DNA of 64,000 nt, taken from NCBI GenBank assembly GCA_018350325.1, contig JAEVLN010000021.1, positions 434,001 to 498,000 on the forward strand, given 5' to 3'. The notes beneath the pieces are model-generated. The model searched no databases, was not told the origin of the DNA, and saw only the letters and a program-made list of their open reading frames with translations. This stretch comes from Globodera rostochiensis (taxonomy: Eukaryota > Nematoda > Chromadorea > Rhabditida > Heteroderidae). Position 1 is the first letter of the stretch. Each line of letters starts with the position of its first letter. Below are positions 21,151 to 31,800 of this stretch, in pieces. Position numbers and translations under genes: made by a program.

Positions 21151-21689
21151 CCTAGCTTAAACGCTGATCACTATGAATAGGTATTTTAATGGGACGGAAA
21201 CAGAAGAAGGCGTACAGACCTTCCAATTGACATAAAAATGAGCAAATCGGACCAGAATGAAGGAAGTTATGGGCCGCCGTATTGTTTACCATTTCACTGG
21301 CCATGTTCAAAATAGATTGGCAGTGTTTAATATTTTCTATTCGTTACCCCCGTTATTTAGAATATTTTTTGCTCGAAGTTGCATTTTTAGTTCTCAAATT
21401 CAAAATATATAAATATCTTTTTATTTAAAAGCAAAATTCGCAATTTAAGATTTCTTATCAATGGTGCGCCATTGAAACGTTTCTTTGGTCGTGAAATTTT
21501 ATTGTGAAAATTATGTGAATTAATGGACAGGATGAGAACAGACAGTCACTCGTATGGATTTATGTGTGAAGAAGCATTGCCGGATGAATCTGTAGGGATT
21601 TTTGTACCTTTTCACAGACATATAAACAATAAAATGTGTGAATTTCCATGAGGTTTACCCCCCCCCCCCCCCAAATTCTGCACGCCCCT
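21150..21689. other. No recognisable gene
   Basis: Mixed-composition Polinton DNA with short open scraps on both strands (for example GTETEEGVQTFQLT on plus at ~21194-21235). None has a convincing start or splice context. A C13 homopolymer lies at ~21659-21672. Confidence 0.4.
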
Positions 21690-22327
21690 CCGTCCATCAG
21701 CCCATTGGCCATGGCTCTGCTGGTTCATCGACGGAATTGCGCTGGACCGTCGCCTCCGCGCAGCCGCGCCGCGCCCTTCCGCTGCCTCAGCAAAAAGGTG
21801 GTCGTCAGTCCTTTGCCTTGACGGTGATTTCGCCATGGCACTCGAGTGGAAGCCTTCGCGCTCCAAAATTTGCTTTGTCTCATCCGTTACCTTTTAAAGT
21901 GATGGTCGAATATAATTTTTTAGCGATTTTTTCCAATAACTCTACCTGAATTGGTCCCGGAATCCCTGCCGGGTCCATATTCGTCTGGCAACATTAACCA
22001 TATTCCCCAAATATCGTAATGCGGCTTCTCTGTGCCGATCACTCCCACCACCACCGGGCCGACGTCTTTAAAGATGTAAAAATTTATGCTGATCAGAACC
22101 CTTCTGTAGTTGAACAAATGCTCACCCCTACCAATATGGAGGTTGAAATTGCCAGATGAATTCTCGTTTAACTCCTCCGGCCCGCCGAACAGCGCGAGCG
22201 CAAAGTTCACCACCGCTACCACGTGGCTGTTGTCTGTGGAGCTGCCGGTGAGCCCGCTGGCTGCCATGTACGTGGTGGCAATGGTTTTGATCTTCTCAAT
22301 GCATTGGAACTCGGGCTCCTTCAGAAT
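21690..22327 (-). pseudogene. Captured host adenylyl cyclase catalytic-domain fragment
   Basis: Three exon-like blocks encode the second cyclase domain of a metazoan membrane adenylyl cyclase. Block 1 (22327-22126) reads EPEFQCIEKIKTIATTYMAA, the hallmark EKIKTIG-x-TYMAA(S/T)GL, then VVNFALALFG. Block 2 (22065-21946) reads VGPVVVGVIGTEKPHYDIWG, then MVNVARR and DPAGIPGPIQ. Block 3 (from 21890) reads VTDETKQILEREGFH, then ECHGEITVK and KGLTTTFLLRQRKG. Blocks are separated by short introns with GT and AG ends. Small indels break the frame after DIWG, near ARR, after EGFH and near ITVK. Retained introns mean it was copied from genomic DNA, not mRNA. It is non-functional. Other cyclase exons are not visible nearby. 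Confidence 0.85.
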
Positions 22328-22430
22328 CTGTTAATGTGTGGGAAAGAAAAACGATCAGATCACTGATCAGACTATTCAGCCCAGGGGTTCAAAAGTGACA
22401 ATACAGTCGGGTCACGAAACAATTTTTGTT

Positions 22431-22765
22431 TTATATTTGAAGTGCCAATTTGTACTTCTGGTATTTGTCCCTCAACGTCACCAGATCCCCGCGCAGTGCT
22501 GCACCCAGCCGTTTGTTTGTCATGCACTTTTGTTGACCAATTGCCGCCTGTTGCTGTTGCGCATCCATTTGGGCGCCCTCCTGATCCTCGTGGAAGCTTT
22601 TTGAGAAAAAACGCTTAAATATGTAAATTAGTATATTTATTAAAACTCCGTTCGAGAAACAACAGCAATGCTCACCTCGCTGTCCACGTCTACCGCAACA
22701 TGTTCAATTCGTTCTGCACACTGGTCGTCCATCATTTTGAGCTCGTGATCGCGTTCAATATCGGG
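22431..22765 (-). CDS. Unidentified two-exon ORF beside the cyclase relic
   Basis: Exon 1 is open from the C/G tract near 22771 and reads DIERDHELKMMDDQCAERIE, ending at the donor AGCGAG/GTGAGC (22676/22675). A 62-nt intron ends TATTTAAG at 22614. Exon 2 (22613-22431) continues in phase for 60 codons (RFFSKSFHEDQEGAQMD, then a QQQQ run, RLGAALRGDLVTLRDKYQKY) to a TAA. The composition is strongly protein-like and hydrophilic, probably helical. An ATG upstream is in frame only if the G10 run were one base shorter. It may be another captured host fragment; it does not match the cyclase. Family unknown. Confidence 0.45.
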
Positions 22766-23815
22766 ACAATAAACCCCCCCCCCTTGGACCCATTGAAAGA
22801 ATATGGGACGGAAACCCTATGAAACAAGAGATTATATGATATTTATTATTCCCAAAAAAACATCTCGGGTATGTTTTGGGGTGTTTAATGAAATTTATCA
22901 AAAAAGAACCCCCCTATTTTCATTTATTGGTATGCGATGTGAACAAATTATTTATTCTTACTGCGCATACGTCGGCTCAGTGTAACAATGTCAACAATTA
23001 TTTTTATCCTATGTATTTATGGCATTTGTTTTAATATGGTCTTATCGTTTTTTTTGTTTATTGTTAAACACATTATATCAAAATAGATTTTTTATTTTAT
23101 TAACTCCCTGTTTATTTCTTATTTATCGTTTAAAAAATTTTTGAAAAAACTACAAAAGCAAATGCCCGGTACATTAGGAATTCTTATAGGTGGCACGAAA
23201 ATGCTCGTGTTTGAGAACGTTTTTTTGTTTCGATGTTAGGATTCTCACGTCTGAACTCGTCTATTTTTGTATTACAGAAACAGTCGAAAAAAGGGACCCT
23301 TAATACACGGGTTTTTTGACAAATATAATATATATTGTGGTTACCACGAATTTTCGCCAGGCCCATAATTCTTAATATTAAAACGACAAATGCTAATAAT
23401 AGGCAAAATTTATACCTTCCATTTAATAAGATAGTATTGTACACCTGCTACCCTTTTCGCAGCCAGGACTTTTTCCACCTATAGAGAGCTCTGGTTAATA
23501 TAATTAGTCCCTCTAAGTTTACCTCATAGCGTTTATCCGAATGAGCCATCGGTTTAGTTTGTGAGTGTGTGTCGGGATTTGGGGAGGGTGGGGTATATGT
23601 GAAAAATAATGAATAATTTTTTGCATAATCTTTTTTAAATAGTGTCTGACTTATTCCCCAAGGTGTTTGGTAGAAAAACAAATGATCCCGACGCGTGAAA
23701 AAAAACGCCCAAAAACGTCTTAATTGTGTCGGTAGCAGTCATTGACCTAATTTCCCTCCAAATCTTTTTTGAAGGTTGTTTTTTAGCGCACATATATGTT
23801 TTTTGTCGCCATGTT
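22766..23815. other. No recognisable gene; weak small frames
   Basis: Minus-strand frames at 23681-23448 (77 codons, ATG start) and 23444-23184 (86 codons, opening at GTG) lie end to end. The second includes a hydrophobic segment, FCLLLAFVVLILRIMGLA. A 60-codon ATG frame lies on plus at 22803-22985. None resembles a Polinton capsid, ATPase or protease gene. They may be remnants. Confidence 0.35.
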
Positions 23816-24467
23816 TGGGGGGGGGGGGTTGTAGGCTCCCGAATTTTGGTGTTGGTGGGGGGAAAGGAATTGGTGTACGTTGCGGGAAAAGGAGCTAGAC
23901 GGGGGAGGATGGGGGTGGGGTGCGATGTTTGTATGGCGGGTGCTTTGCTAATAACAAGAAGAGAGACGATAAGGGAGAGAGGGTGCGCGGGCTGTGGAGT
24001 TTACACGGGTGTTAATCGTTATGCGATATTTGCGCGTGAGAGTCGCGCGGGGAAGGGGAGGAAGATGAGTGTGATGATGGGGAGGGGGCAACGCGCGGAA
24101 AGGGGTGGGGTGTCGGTGGCTATTTGTGACCGGGGCGGCTCTCGTTACGTGTTGGTGTTTTTGATGGTGGCAAGATTTGGGGATTGAGAGGTATGGAAAG
24201 GGGCGAAGGAGGTGGGGGAAGGGGCTCGGGTTTTTTGGGGCATGATTTCGGGTCAGATCGGTACCTTTTCATACATTTAAATCTGGCGCTCAGCCGGCCT
24301 CAATATCTGTATGTCTTTTCCTTTAAAAGTTTGGCGCTTATTTGGCTTTCCCGGGAGGGAGGGAAGGTGGGGGATGGGGGGGGGGAAGGGTTGGGAGGGA
24401 GGGAGGGAGGGGTTGGGAGGGAGGGAGGGAGGGGTTGGCTCGGGATGGAGGGAAGGGGGGGGGGTGT

Positions 24468-24531
24468 GCGGAAAGGGGTAGGGGGTGAGGGCTTGGGAGA
24501 GAGGGAAGGGCTAGACACGTCGAGAATTTGG
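24468..24531 (+). repeat. Subterminal direct repeat, copy 1
   Basis: About 64 bp (GCGGAAAGGGGTAGGGGGTG ... TAGACACGTCGAGAATTTGG), repeated nearly exactly at 24622-24687. The second copy runs into the inner edge of the right terminal repeat. This suggests that end of the element was duplicated and then partly displaced inward. Confidence 0.75.
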
Positions 24532-24621
24532 CAATCAATTGGCCTTCCCTGGTGGGATGAAAGGCGTGTGCGCGGGAAGAGGGGAAGGGACAGGGTTCGT
24601 GAGGGAGGAAAAGGTGCGTGA

Positions 24622-24687
24622 GCGGGAAAGGGGTAGGGGGTGAGGGCTTGGGAGAGAGGGAAGGGTTAGACACGTCGAGAATTTTGG
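24622..24687 (+). repeat. Subterminal direct repeat, copy 2
   Basis: Copy of 24468-24531 with one extra G and a C-to-T change. It overlaps the terminal inverted repeat by a few bases. Confidence 0.75.
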
Positions 24688-24754
24688 GGCGGGTGTTCCG
24701 GAAGCGAAGTAGAAGGGCCGTGTTTTGGGGCCAAAATCTTGGCCCTATTCTGCT
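24683..24754 (-). repeat. Polinton right terminal inverted repeat
   Basis: Exact reverse complement of 12216-12287. The outermost bases read ...CCCTATTCTGCT on the plus strand, directly followed by the ACTGTC duplication (24755-24760). Confidence 0.9.
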
Positions 24755-25342
24755 ACTGTCCCATATGAAAAGCCGATTTCCAAAGAAGAAATTTCCGAAC
24801 ACCTGAATTGATAAAATTATAAATAAAGGTAAAAATAATGAATTTAGACCTCTTCGAGATATTTTGTAGTGAGTTCATTGTCCATCCACGTCCTACCACA
24901 CCATGAAAGAACCAATTTGTTCTTGAAACGTCTCACAATTTCCGGCACAGTCCTCTTTTTTGGCAACAGTACAAACGGTGGCAATTTGACTCCATCCGAT
25001 CTTGCTGTCAGAATAACAGTCACGCGCGCCTTCTCATGGCTTGTGTTGAGCACGGTTACAGATTTAGCGCCCTTTTCTGACACATAGGTACCACCGGATG
25101 GGTCGAGCCATACCGCTGTCTCATCGCATGCGTAGACAAACTTGTAACTAAAAATGCGACTAATAATTTTTAAAATCTATAAATTGGAACGCACTCATTT
25201 TTTTTCCAAAGTTTCTGGACGTACAAGATGAAGTTGATGATTACATCAACATAGGCATCTGGTGGTTTTTGCGCCACTGTAGTTGGCCTTCTCATTGAAA
25301 AATTGTGCCGTTTCATAAAGTAGTCGAGCCATCCATTGCTGC
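24755..25342 (-). pseudogene. CENP-B/Tc5-DDE_1 transposase, N-terminal part (split gene)
   Basis: This is the 5' half of the pogo-like transposase, in three blocks. Block 1 (25342-25195) reads SNGWLDYFMKRHNFSMRRPT, the Tc5/CENP-B DNA-binding signature GWL-x-x-F-x-x-R. A 47-nt intron follows. Block 2 (25147-24850) opens the catalytic domain: YACDETAVWLDPSGGTYVSE with the first catalytic Asp, then VTVILTARSDG, LPPFVLLPKKR and WCGRTWMDNEL. A second intron precedes block 3 (24802-24755), NRLFIWDS, which runs into the Polinton target site. Upstream of 25342 the frame cannot be followed to an ATG. The gene continues at 12209. Confidence 0.85.
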
Positions 25343-25744
25343 CTAAATAATTGCCAAGATAACTTGCGAAAACCAAAATTATGGCTTACTGAAAAATTAT
25401 TCATTTTTGAATAGTGCACACTCATAGGGTTCAAAGCACTTTTTGCAAAAGTGCGCGCCGGAGGATGGATTATTGCACGAAACACAAACCTAAATTTAAA
25501 GGAGGAAAATTGATATTTTTTATTTTGGCTTTACTTTTGCATTTTTCGATGAGTTTCCAATTTCTTCCATCCTTTAACAAGCAGGAAATTCAAAATCAAT
25601 AAACGTGTTAAGCTAGAATTAGTAAAATTGCTTATAATTTAGAAACAGCTAACGTGAAAATAAAAACATAAATGCGCAGTTTATGAGAAAGGAAGAATGA
25701 GTATATTCTGGCAAAATGTTTATTATTTATGCATTCAACTTTTT
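25343..25744. other. Transposase 5' flank
   Basis: DNA between the transposase and the right subterminal repeats. Exon-like pieces upstream of block 1 are interrupted by stops in the required phase, so the true N-terminus is lost or unrecognised. A promoter could lie here but none is evident. Confidence 0.4.
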
Positions 25745-25889
25745 TCAAAAATTGGGGGGGGGGGGGCTCTATTTCAGGGGGGAGTTCTAATTTAGGGGGG
25801 CGTTCTATTTTTCAACCCTCCCAAAAAGGGGAGTTCTATTTTAGGGGGGAGTTCTAATTTAGGGAGGCGTTATATTTTAGGTTATACGG
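25745..25889 (-). repeat. Right end and subterminal repeats of pogo-like element
   Basis: Contains a G run, then several GTTCTATTTTAGG / GTTCTAATTTAGG / GTTCTATTTTTCAACC units, and ends TTAGGTTATACGG next to TA. The last 17 bases mirror the left end at 11697. Confidence 0.75.
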
Positions 25890-25891
25890 TA

Positions 25892-28800
25892 ATGTTGATA
25901 AAAACAAAAATTATAAGAACTTCTTTCTCTACGGCAAAAAGACAACAAGAATAAAAGTAATTAAAATTATAGAACTATTTTAATGAAAAAAATTTCTTTC
26001 AAAATGTAAATAAAATTAATACATTTATTAAAAGCTTTATAGGCAGGCTCCCCACAACGGGAATTAATTATGGTACGAGCAATTGATCGCCAAGCCAATA
26101 TGTCAATTGAGCTCGACGTAGGGTCTAAAACCTAGACTTAAATCAAACTTAACCATAATTAATTAGAAGTAATCAGCAACTATAATTACCAAAACGAGCT
26201 TAGGTCGGGTTATTTAAAATATCAAATTATAAAAGTATTCTCAAAACAGTGACGCCATTATTATGTTGAATAAATATTTAAGAAAATGTAATAAAAATGA
26301 AAATAAAAAAAATTTTGACAAAAATAAAAGCAACGGCAAAAATATAAAATGTGTGGGGGAGATTTGCATTCGATTGTTCAATTGCGGAACGACGTAACTA
26401 CCATCCCAAACGCTAAACCTCACGGCCAAGGACGCAAATTTCACGAGGCATTTCACACGACTTTTTCAAAGGCGTATAAATTTTTGATCGCAATTATTTA
26501 AAATGTTTTTATTATATAGATTTTTTAAATGATTTTATTTCTTTTAGACATTTGTGGTTTCCTCGAAAATGAAATTTTTTTGACTCGCTTTGATGTTATA
26601 TATAATAAAAATAATTCTTTGTTTTGTTTCGTATCTTCGTTTATAAAGGCTCAAAAAATAGTGAATATAAATAAATTTTTTAAAATTTTAATATTATTCA
26701 TTGTTATTACATATGATAAAATTACTGCACTATTTATTTAAAAACAAGAAATTTTTAAAAATTATAAAAATAAATAAGGAAAAAAATACCTGTATATTAA
26801 GATAATAATGAAATTACAAGAAATTCGAAAGCAATTCGACATGCGCAACAATCACCGCCAAGCCCTCTCGGTGATGTTACGACTCCAAACGGCTTGAAGC
26901 TTTCAACAAAAAGGCCGTTTGATGAGCAAGATAAAACTGCATATGGCATTGATTTTCCTCCAAATGCGCCCATTCATCACTCGTCACATTGATTTCGAAC
27001 TTTTCTCCTAAAAATGTTGGATTTGCGCGATAGCGATATAAACCCTATTACGAAATTATTGGCTAAAGTCTACATGGGCACAATTAAATCATATAAATAA
27101 AAACTCATACATATCATGAAAAATGTAAAATCCTTAAACTAATATTTTAAAAATCGTACATTTAACCCATTAAGTTTTACTCACACAATTTTAATTTATT
27201 CGGCGTAAAGAAAAGCTCGCAATTTGTTAAAACAAAATTCAAAACATTAGTCAAATCAAAAAAAAATAAACGGATTCATCTACTCAAACAGAAGTTATTA
27301 GAATAAAAATAATGATTTAAAATAAAAAGACAAAATATAGTAAGACCTAAAATAATAATAAATAAGTTTATTAAAGCAAAAGGTATATATAAACGTTAGA
27401 AGATTTTATATAACAATTCATGAACTTTACACTTTAATGTAATTTCCATTAGTTGAGAAGACTCTACCTGCTTTTTATTTGGCAGCTGAAGATAGTGTTT
27501 ATCAGGTTATAAAATTTTAATTATAATATATATAATAAGCGTGTATCATAAAATCATTTACCTTTATAAACAAAATTTTTAAATGCAATGCATTGCAATT
27601 TGTTACGTAAATAATTAATATTTTGCGTTTAACAAAGTTATGAATATAAAAAGCATTCAACTTTTTAAAATTACTTTTGGAAAATTTGCTTATAATAGCA
27701 AAATTACATTTAAGTATGTTTATTAAAATAAGCCTGAATTCTTGAGCACGCTACGACGACATCATCGAGTTTGCAAATAAACGGAATAGCAGTGAATAAA
27801 TTCAAAATATGATTAAAAAGATTATGCTATAAACATTTCAAGAGCAATCCGGCTAAAAAATGTTCGATTTTTTAATATAAAAAAATAACTCAAACCCAGT
27901 CTAAAACAATATCATGAACTTATAATAAGGAAAAACAACAAAAAGACAAGAAAAAATTCATATTATTAAAAAAATAACAATTTTATTGCTATTGAAATCA
28001 TGTCGCCCGAAGATGCGTAAAATGTATCAAGGCCGAGTTCTACAACGACAACTACTCGTTTAATGCAATGCCAGCCAACAAAAATAAATTTTAATAAAAA
28101 TACAGTAATTCATTATAATAATAACAATAAATACTACAAAGTACATTACATAAAAACTAAAAAATAAATGGTTATTTTTTGAGACTTTATGAACGAAAAG
28201 ACGGCAAAAAAAAATTATCGTTGAATATTACATCAAAGCGATTCAAGTACCAAACAAAATTTATTAAATACATTTAACCATAAACAAAATAATATTTATA
28301 AAAAATTAAATTGAATCAAAGAAAAATTTGCGAGAATTAAATGCAAAAACTAAACTACCAAAATGGTTAAACGAAAGAATCCGTACACTTAAAAGGCAAT
28401 CAGGTTTCCGACAATGAAGCAATTGAGAAATTAGAACATGAGACTTACATATACAATTTGTATTGTACCTTCCAAACAATACTACTTATTAAGTCTAAAG
28501 TATTGATTTCTTTACGAAGATACCGAATAAAAGAACGAAATTAGTTTTTTTGAAGTAAAACTTAAAGAAGTTTAAGTATTTCAACATGAAACGTGCCAGT
28601 ATTAACCCAAATTAATTGCTACACAGATGAATAGAGAAAAACATTTAGGGTATATAAAATTAAACAACAAATACAATTTTAATTAACTAATATCAATTCA
28701 ATTAACAATAAAAACAATTATAACATAATATAAATAAATATAGTATACACGATAATTTTGTATAATTCAAACTGTTAATGTTAACCTATAAAATTTAATT

Positions 28801-31800
28801 GCGCAGGGTGCCGTTCTGTGCCTTGGAATATACGGCTGTTAAAGAAAAATACAATTTAAAAATAATTTTTAGAATATAAAGTTAATTATTAAAAGTCTGA
28901 TTGCCATTCTTTCCATATAAATTGACAGATTACATATTCATAACAACTCAAGATAAGAACTACAAATTCTCTGAACAACGTATTCCAAATATTAGTTGTT
29001 GTCTAGCAGATTTTATGTGTATAAAAGCCCCACACAAAAAAATAGTGTAGAAATATGAGAAACATATTTCTTCCAAATTAAAATAGAAAATAACTTAAAA
29101 TAATCCAAAATTTAATGCGTTTTCGAAGATGTAATAAACCTGACATCGATTGAACCAAACAGTTTCTATTTAGATAAATGTTTTTCAATTAATTTAAAAG
29201 AATTGAATCTGGTTATTCTATTCATATTTTATTGTTTTAAACATTTTTATCTTTTTATTTATTTTTATTTTTATTTAGTAGAAAAAACTGCTGCTTTTAT
29301 ATTGTATTTGATTTTTTTTTAAAAATGTACCTTAATAAAACAAGATATTGCGCACCATTGATTTTTTAATTCACCTAAACCAAAAATATTAATTAGCATC
29401 TAAATACATTTTATTAAAGAAATATTATTCTAAATAATGGACCAGATAATTAGCCGGAACGTTCTTCGCCTTGTACGACTCAATGTAGATAAAGTTGTTA
29501 AACGGCAGGTTTTTAAATAACATACAGTTTAAATTTTTGATAGTACGTTTCATGAACGCTGATTATTAGCATATATTTTTCTGTGTGAAATTAATATTTG
29601 ATATATCAAAGTCAAGGTTTTATTGTTTCTAAATACTTTATTTATAAAGGCTCTACGAGCTGATTAAATTGAGAGATAAATTTTTTCGACAGATTTAGTC
29701 ATCTGAAAATTTGTTTATAATATGTGAAAAAATTTATTTTTGCTTTTTATAATTAAGCTGTTATTAATATTTAATTTTATTTAGAAATGCAATACTAAGT
29801 TTTTCATGCATAATTTTTTAATGCAGTTTTGGATATTTCTGTATAGATTCATTAAAAATTTTTACTAAATTATATTATAAATGTAAAAATAATTTCTGGA
29901 AATAAACATCTTATCGGAAAATATAATTTGTCCAGTTCGATCGGCTCTGAGTTCGTTGGAGGGCGGAGAAGTTCTCTCAGGTCTTTCGCCAGGAAAGTAT
30001 TGTAGAATCGTGCTGCGTCGTTTCATTAAATATTTTATAAAGAATTCATAATTTTGGGGGACGCGGCAATATAATACGGGACGTATTTCCCTTTCAGCAA
30101 ATATCATGACTAATTTTCTTATATACCACCTTTATTTTTTTAGAGCGATAATTACTATTATTTATTTTTTATTAATTTAAATGCTTTATAAAAAAGAAGA
30201 CAATATTTAAATTTCAAACTAATTTTAATTGGTATTTATTTTTTGATTTTAGCATAGACCTTTGTCTTTTAAACCTAAACATTTCAAAAATGCTTTTTGG
30301 TTATATATTAATAGTTTTAATTCAAAATTAATGTTACTTATTCCAAATTGCTTTTACCCGGTTATCTCTGCGAATCTTTCCACGAATTAAATTATTTTTT
30401 CTTAGTTGTATCGAGACAAGTAATTGTGTGGACGTACTTATTCAACGAATATTATCAAGAGTGTTTTAAAAAGGAAAACGAGTATAAAGATTACGCAATT
30501 TCATTAATAAATTAATTTTAACCACGAGTAAGGGCCAATTAATTTTAAAAATTAAAACAAGATAAATCGTGCACTGAGCGTAAAATGTGTATGTCTTAAA
30601 TAAAAAAGAAAAATTATTATTTTATATAGCTGCATTACTCCTCTGATTATATTCTTTTTAAATCATTGAATTTATTCATTTTTAAATGTTTTAACAATAT
30701 AATTTAAATGCTCATTCTTTTTCTTTTTTTTAAAAGCTACTGTGAAGACACATTATGGTCTTAATTTTATTTATGGCTATTACTTTATCACTTTAAAGCA
30801 ATTGATAACCCTCCAAACATTGGCCGAAGGAAGATTTTTTTTTGAGTTTGGAAGATCTTTAAATCGATATTATTGCCCACTCCCCCCCCCCTCCGGCGAT
30901 GGGAAAACGAACGCCCATCCCCGGCTGGCAGAAAAAAGAGCCATTTGAATTGCTGCAGCGAACGGTGGATGTAAAGAATGGCTGCTTTCTTTTACTTTAA
31001 TCGATTATAAATTTAATAAATACCTTTCCAACTTATGTCTGGAAATTAACAGCAAAACATAGCAATTGAAATGAACACAAATTGTTTTTTGTTTTTTTAA
31101 TAATAAGTATTGGAGACACTTTAACCGAGCTTATTAACAAGCCAACATAAGCTAAGTTTATTGTAATTTATTTAGAAAAATTATGAAGAAGTTTCGCTAA
31201 TAAATATATCTAAATCGATTGTTAAACAAACTAAAAACATAATAACAAAAATATAATATTGAATGTTTTATAAATTTCTCCTAACAAAGCTTTAAAAAAA
31301 TTTTGAAACGCGCAAAACCCGTCGGCGAAAATGACGATTTAGGTGGCAGAGGCACTTAGTATTATTCAATTAGTTACAAAATGGATTAACAAACAGACAC
31401 AAGATTACAAAAATAGCCTTATTTTATTGAACAAAAAGAGAATGACAATCAAAATTGAACTCATTAATAGATCGCAGCCGGCAATGACTCGGAACAAAAA
31501 ACTAATTTGTTTAGAATATGAATATTACACCCAATTTGAAATCAAAAAATACCTTAAAAATTGTTAAGTTTGATCATGCGCGCGTTTCAATTAAAAGCGT
31601 ATCATAAATAGGATATAACACCTCTCATCACAGAAATCATATGTGGATGTATCCGCCCCAAAGCGGTGATTTTTAGAAATAATTGATAGTGATTTTTTTC
31701 TAAATGTTGAAAACACGATTCTAGGGGTATTCAGGGCAGTAGATCGCAAATCTGACTTCTATTTCGAACAATTTTGAATTGTTGTTTTTTAATTTAATAA

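Larger units (their letters stand above)
23816..24690 (+). repeat. G-rich subterminal arm
   Basis: The plus strand is purine- and G-rich, with long G runs (G11 near 23817) and GGGA/GGGAGGGA iterations at 24353-24445 and elsewhere. It would be able to form G-quadruplexes. It mirrors the C-rich plus strand at the left end. Long frames here are low-complexity Gly/Arg or Pro/Ser artefacts and not genes. Confidence 0.8.
12216..24754. mobile_element. Maverick/Polinton element, 12.5 kb
   Basis: Bounded by 72-bp identical terminal inverted repeats starting AGCAGAATAGGGCC, and by a 6-bp duplication. It carries the family's hallmark pair, a DDE integrase and a protein-primed family B DNA polymerase. 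Polintons are usually 15-20 kb or more and also carry an FtsK/HerA-like ATPase, an adenovirus-type cysteine protease and two jelly-roll capsid proteins. None of these is recognisable here. Their place is taken by host-derived and unidentified sequence between about 20 and 24.7 kb. Intact integrase, intact polymerase and perfect terminal repeats suggest a fairly recent insertion. Confidence 0.9.
11697..25889 (-). mobile_element. Pogo/Tc5-like transposon, interrupted by a Polinton
   Basis: The outer boundaries are inverted ends CCGTATAACCTAAAATA at 11697 and 25889, each next to a TA (11695-11696 and 25890-25891), as expected for Tc1/mariner/pogo insertion. Removing the inner element (12216-24754) and one copy of its 6-bp duplication leaves an element of about 1.65 kb. 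It carries one minus-strand transposase with a CENP-B/Tc5-type DNA-binding part and a DDE_1 catalytic part. Subterminal DNA on both sides contains repeats of GTTCTATTTTAGG, GTTCTAATTTAGG and GTTCTATTTTTCAACC. The transposase is frameshifted and partly deleted, so the element is dead. Confidence 0.8.

Noticed and set aside
23726..24802. Long Gly/Arg-rich (plus) and Pro/Ser-rich (minus) frames
   Set aside because: They are translations of low-complexity G-rich DNA, crossing the terminal repeat in one case.
11697..25889. Outer ends first taken as the Polinton terminal repeats
   Set aside because: They are flanked by TA and not by a 6-bp duplication, and enclose the two halves of a DDE_1 transposase. 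The inner AGCAG ends have a perfect 6-bp duplication, so those are the Polinton ends.
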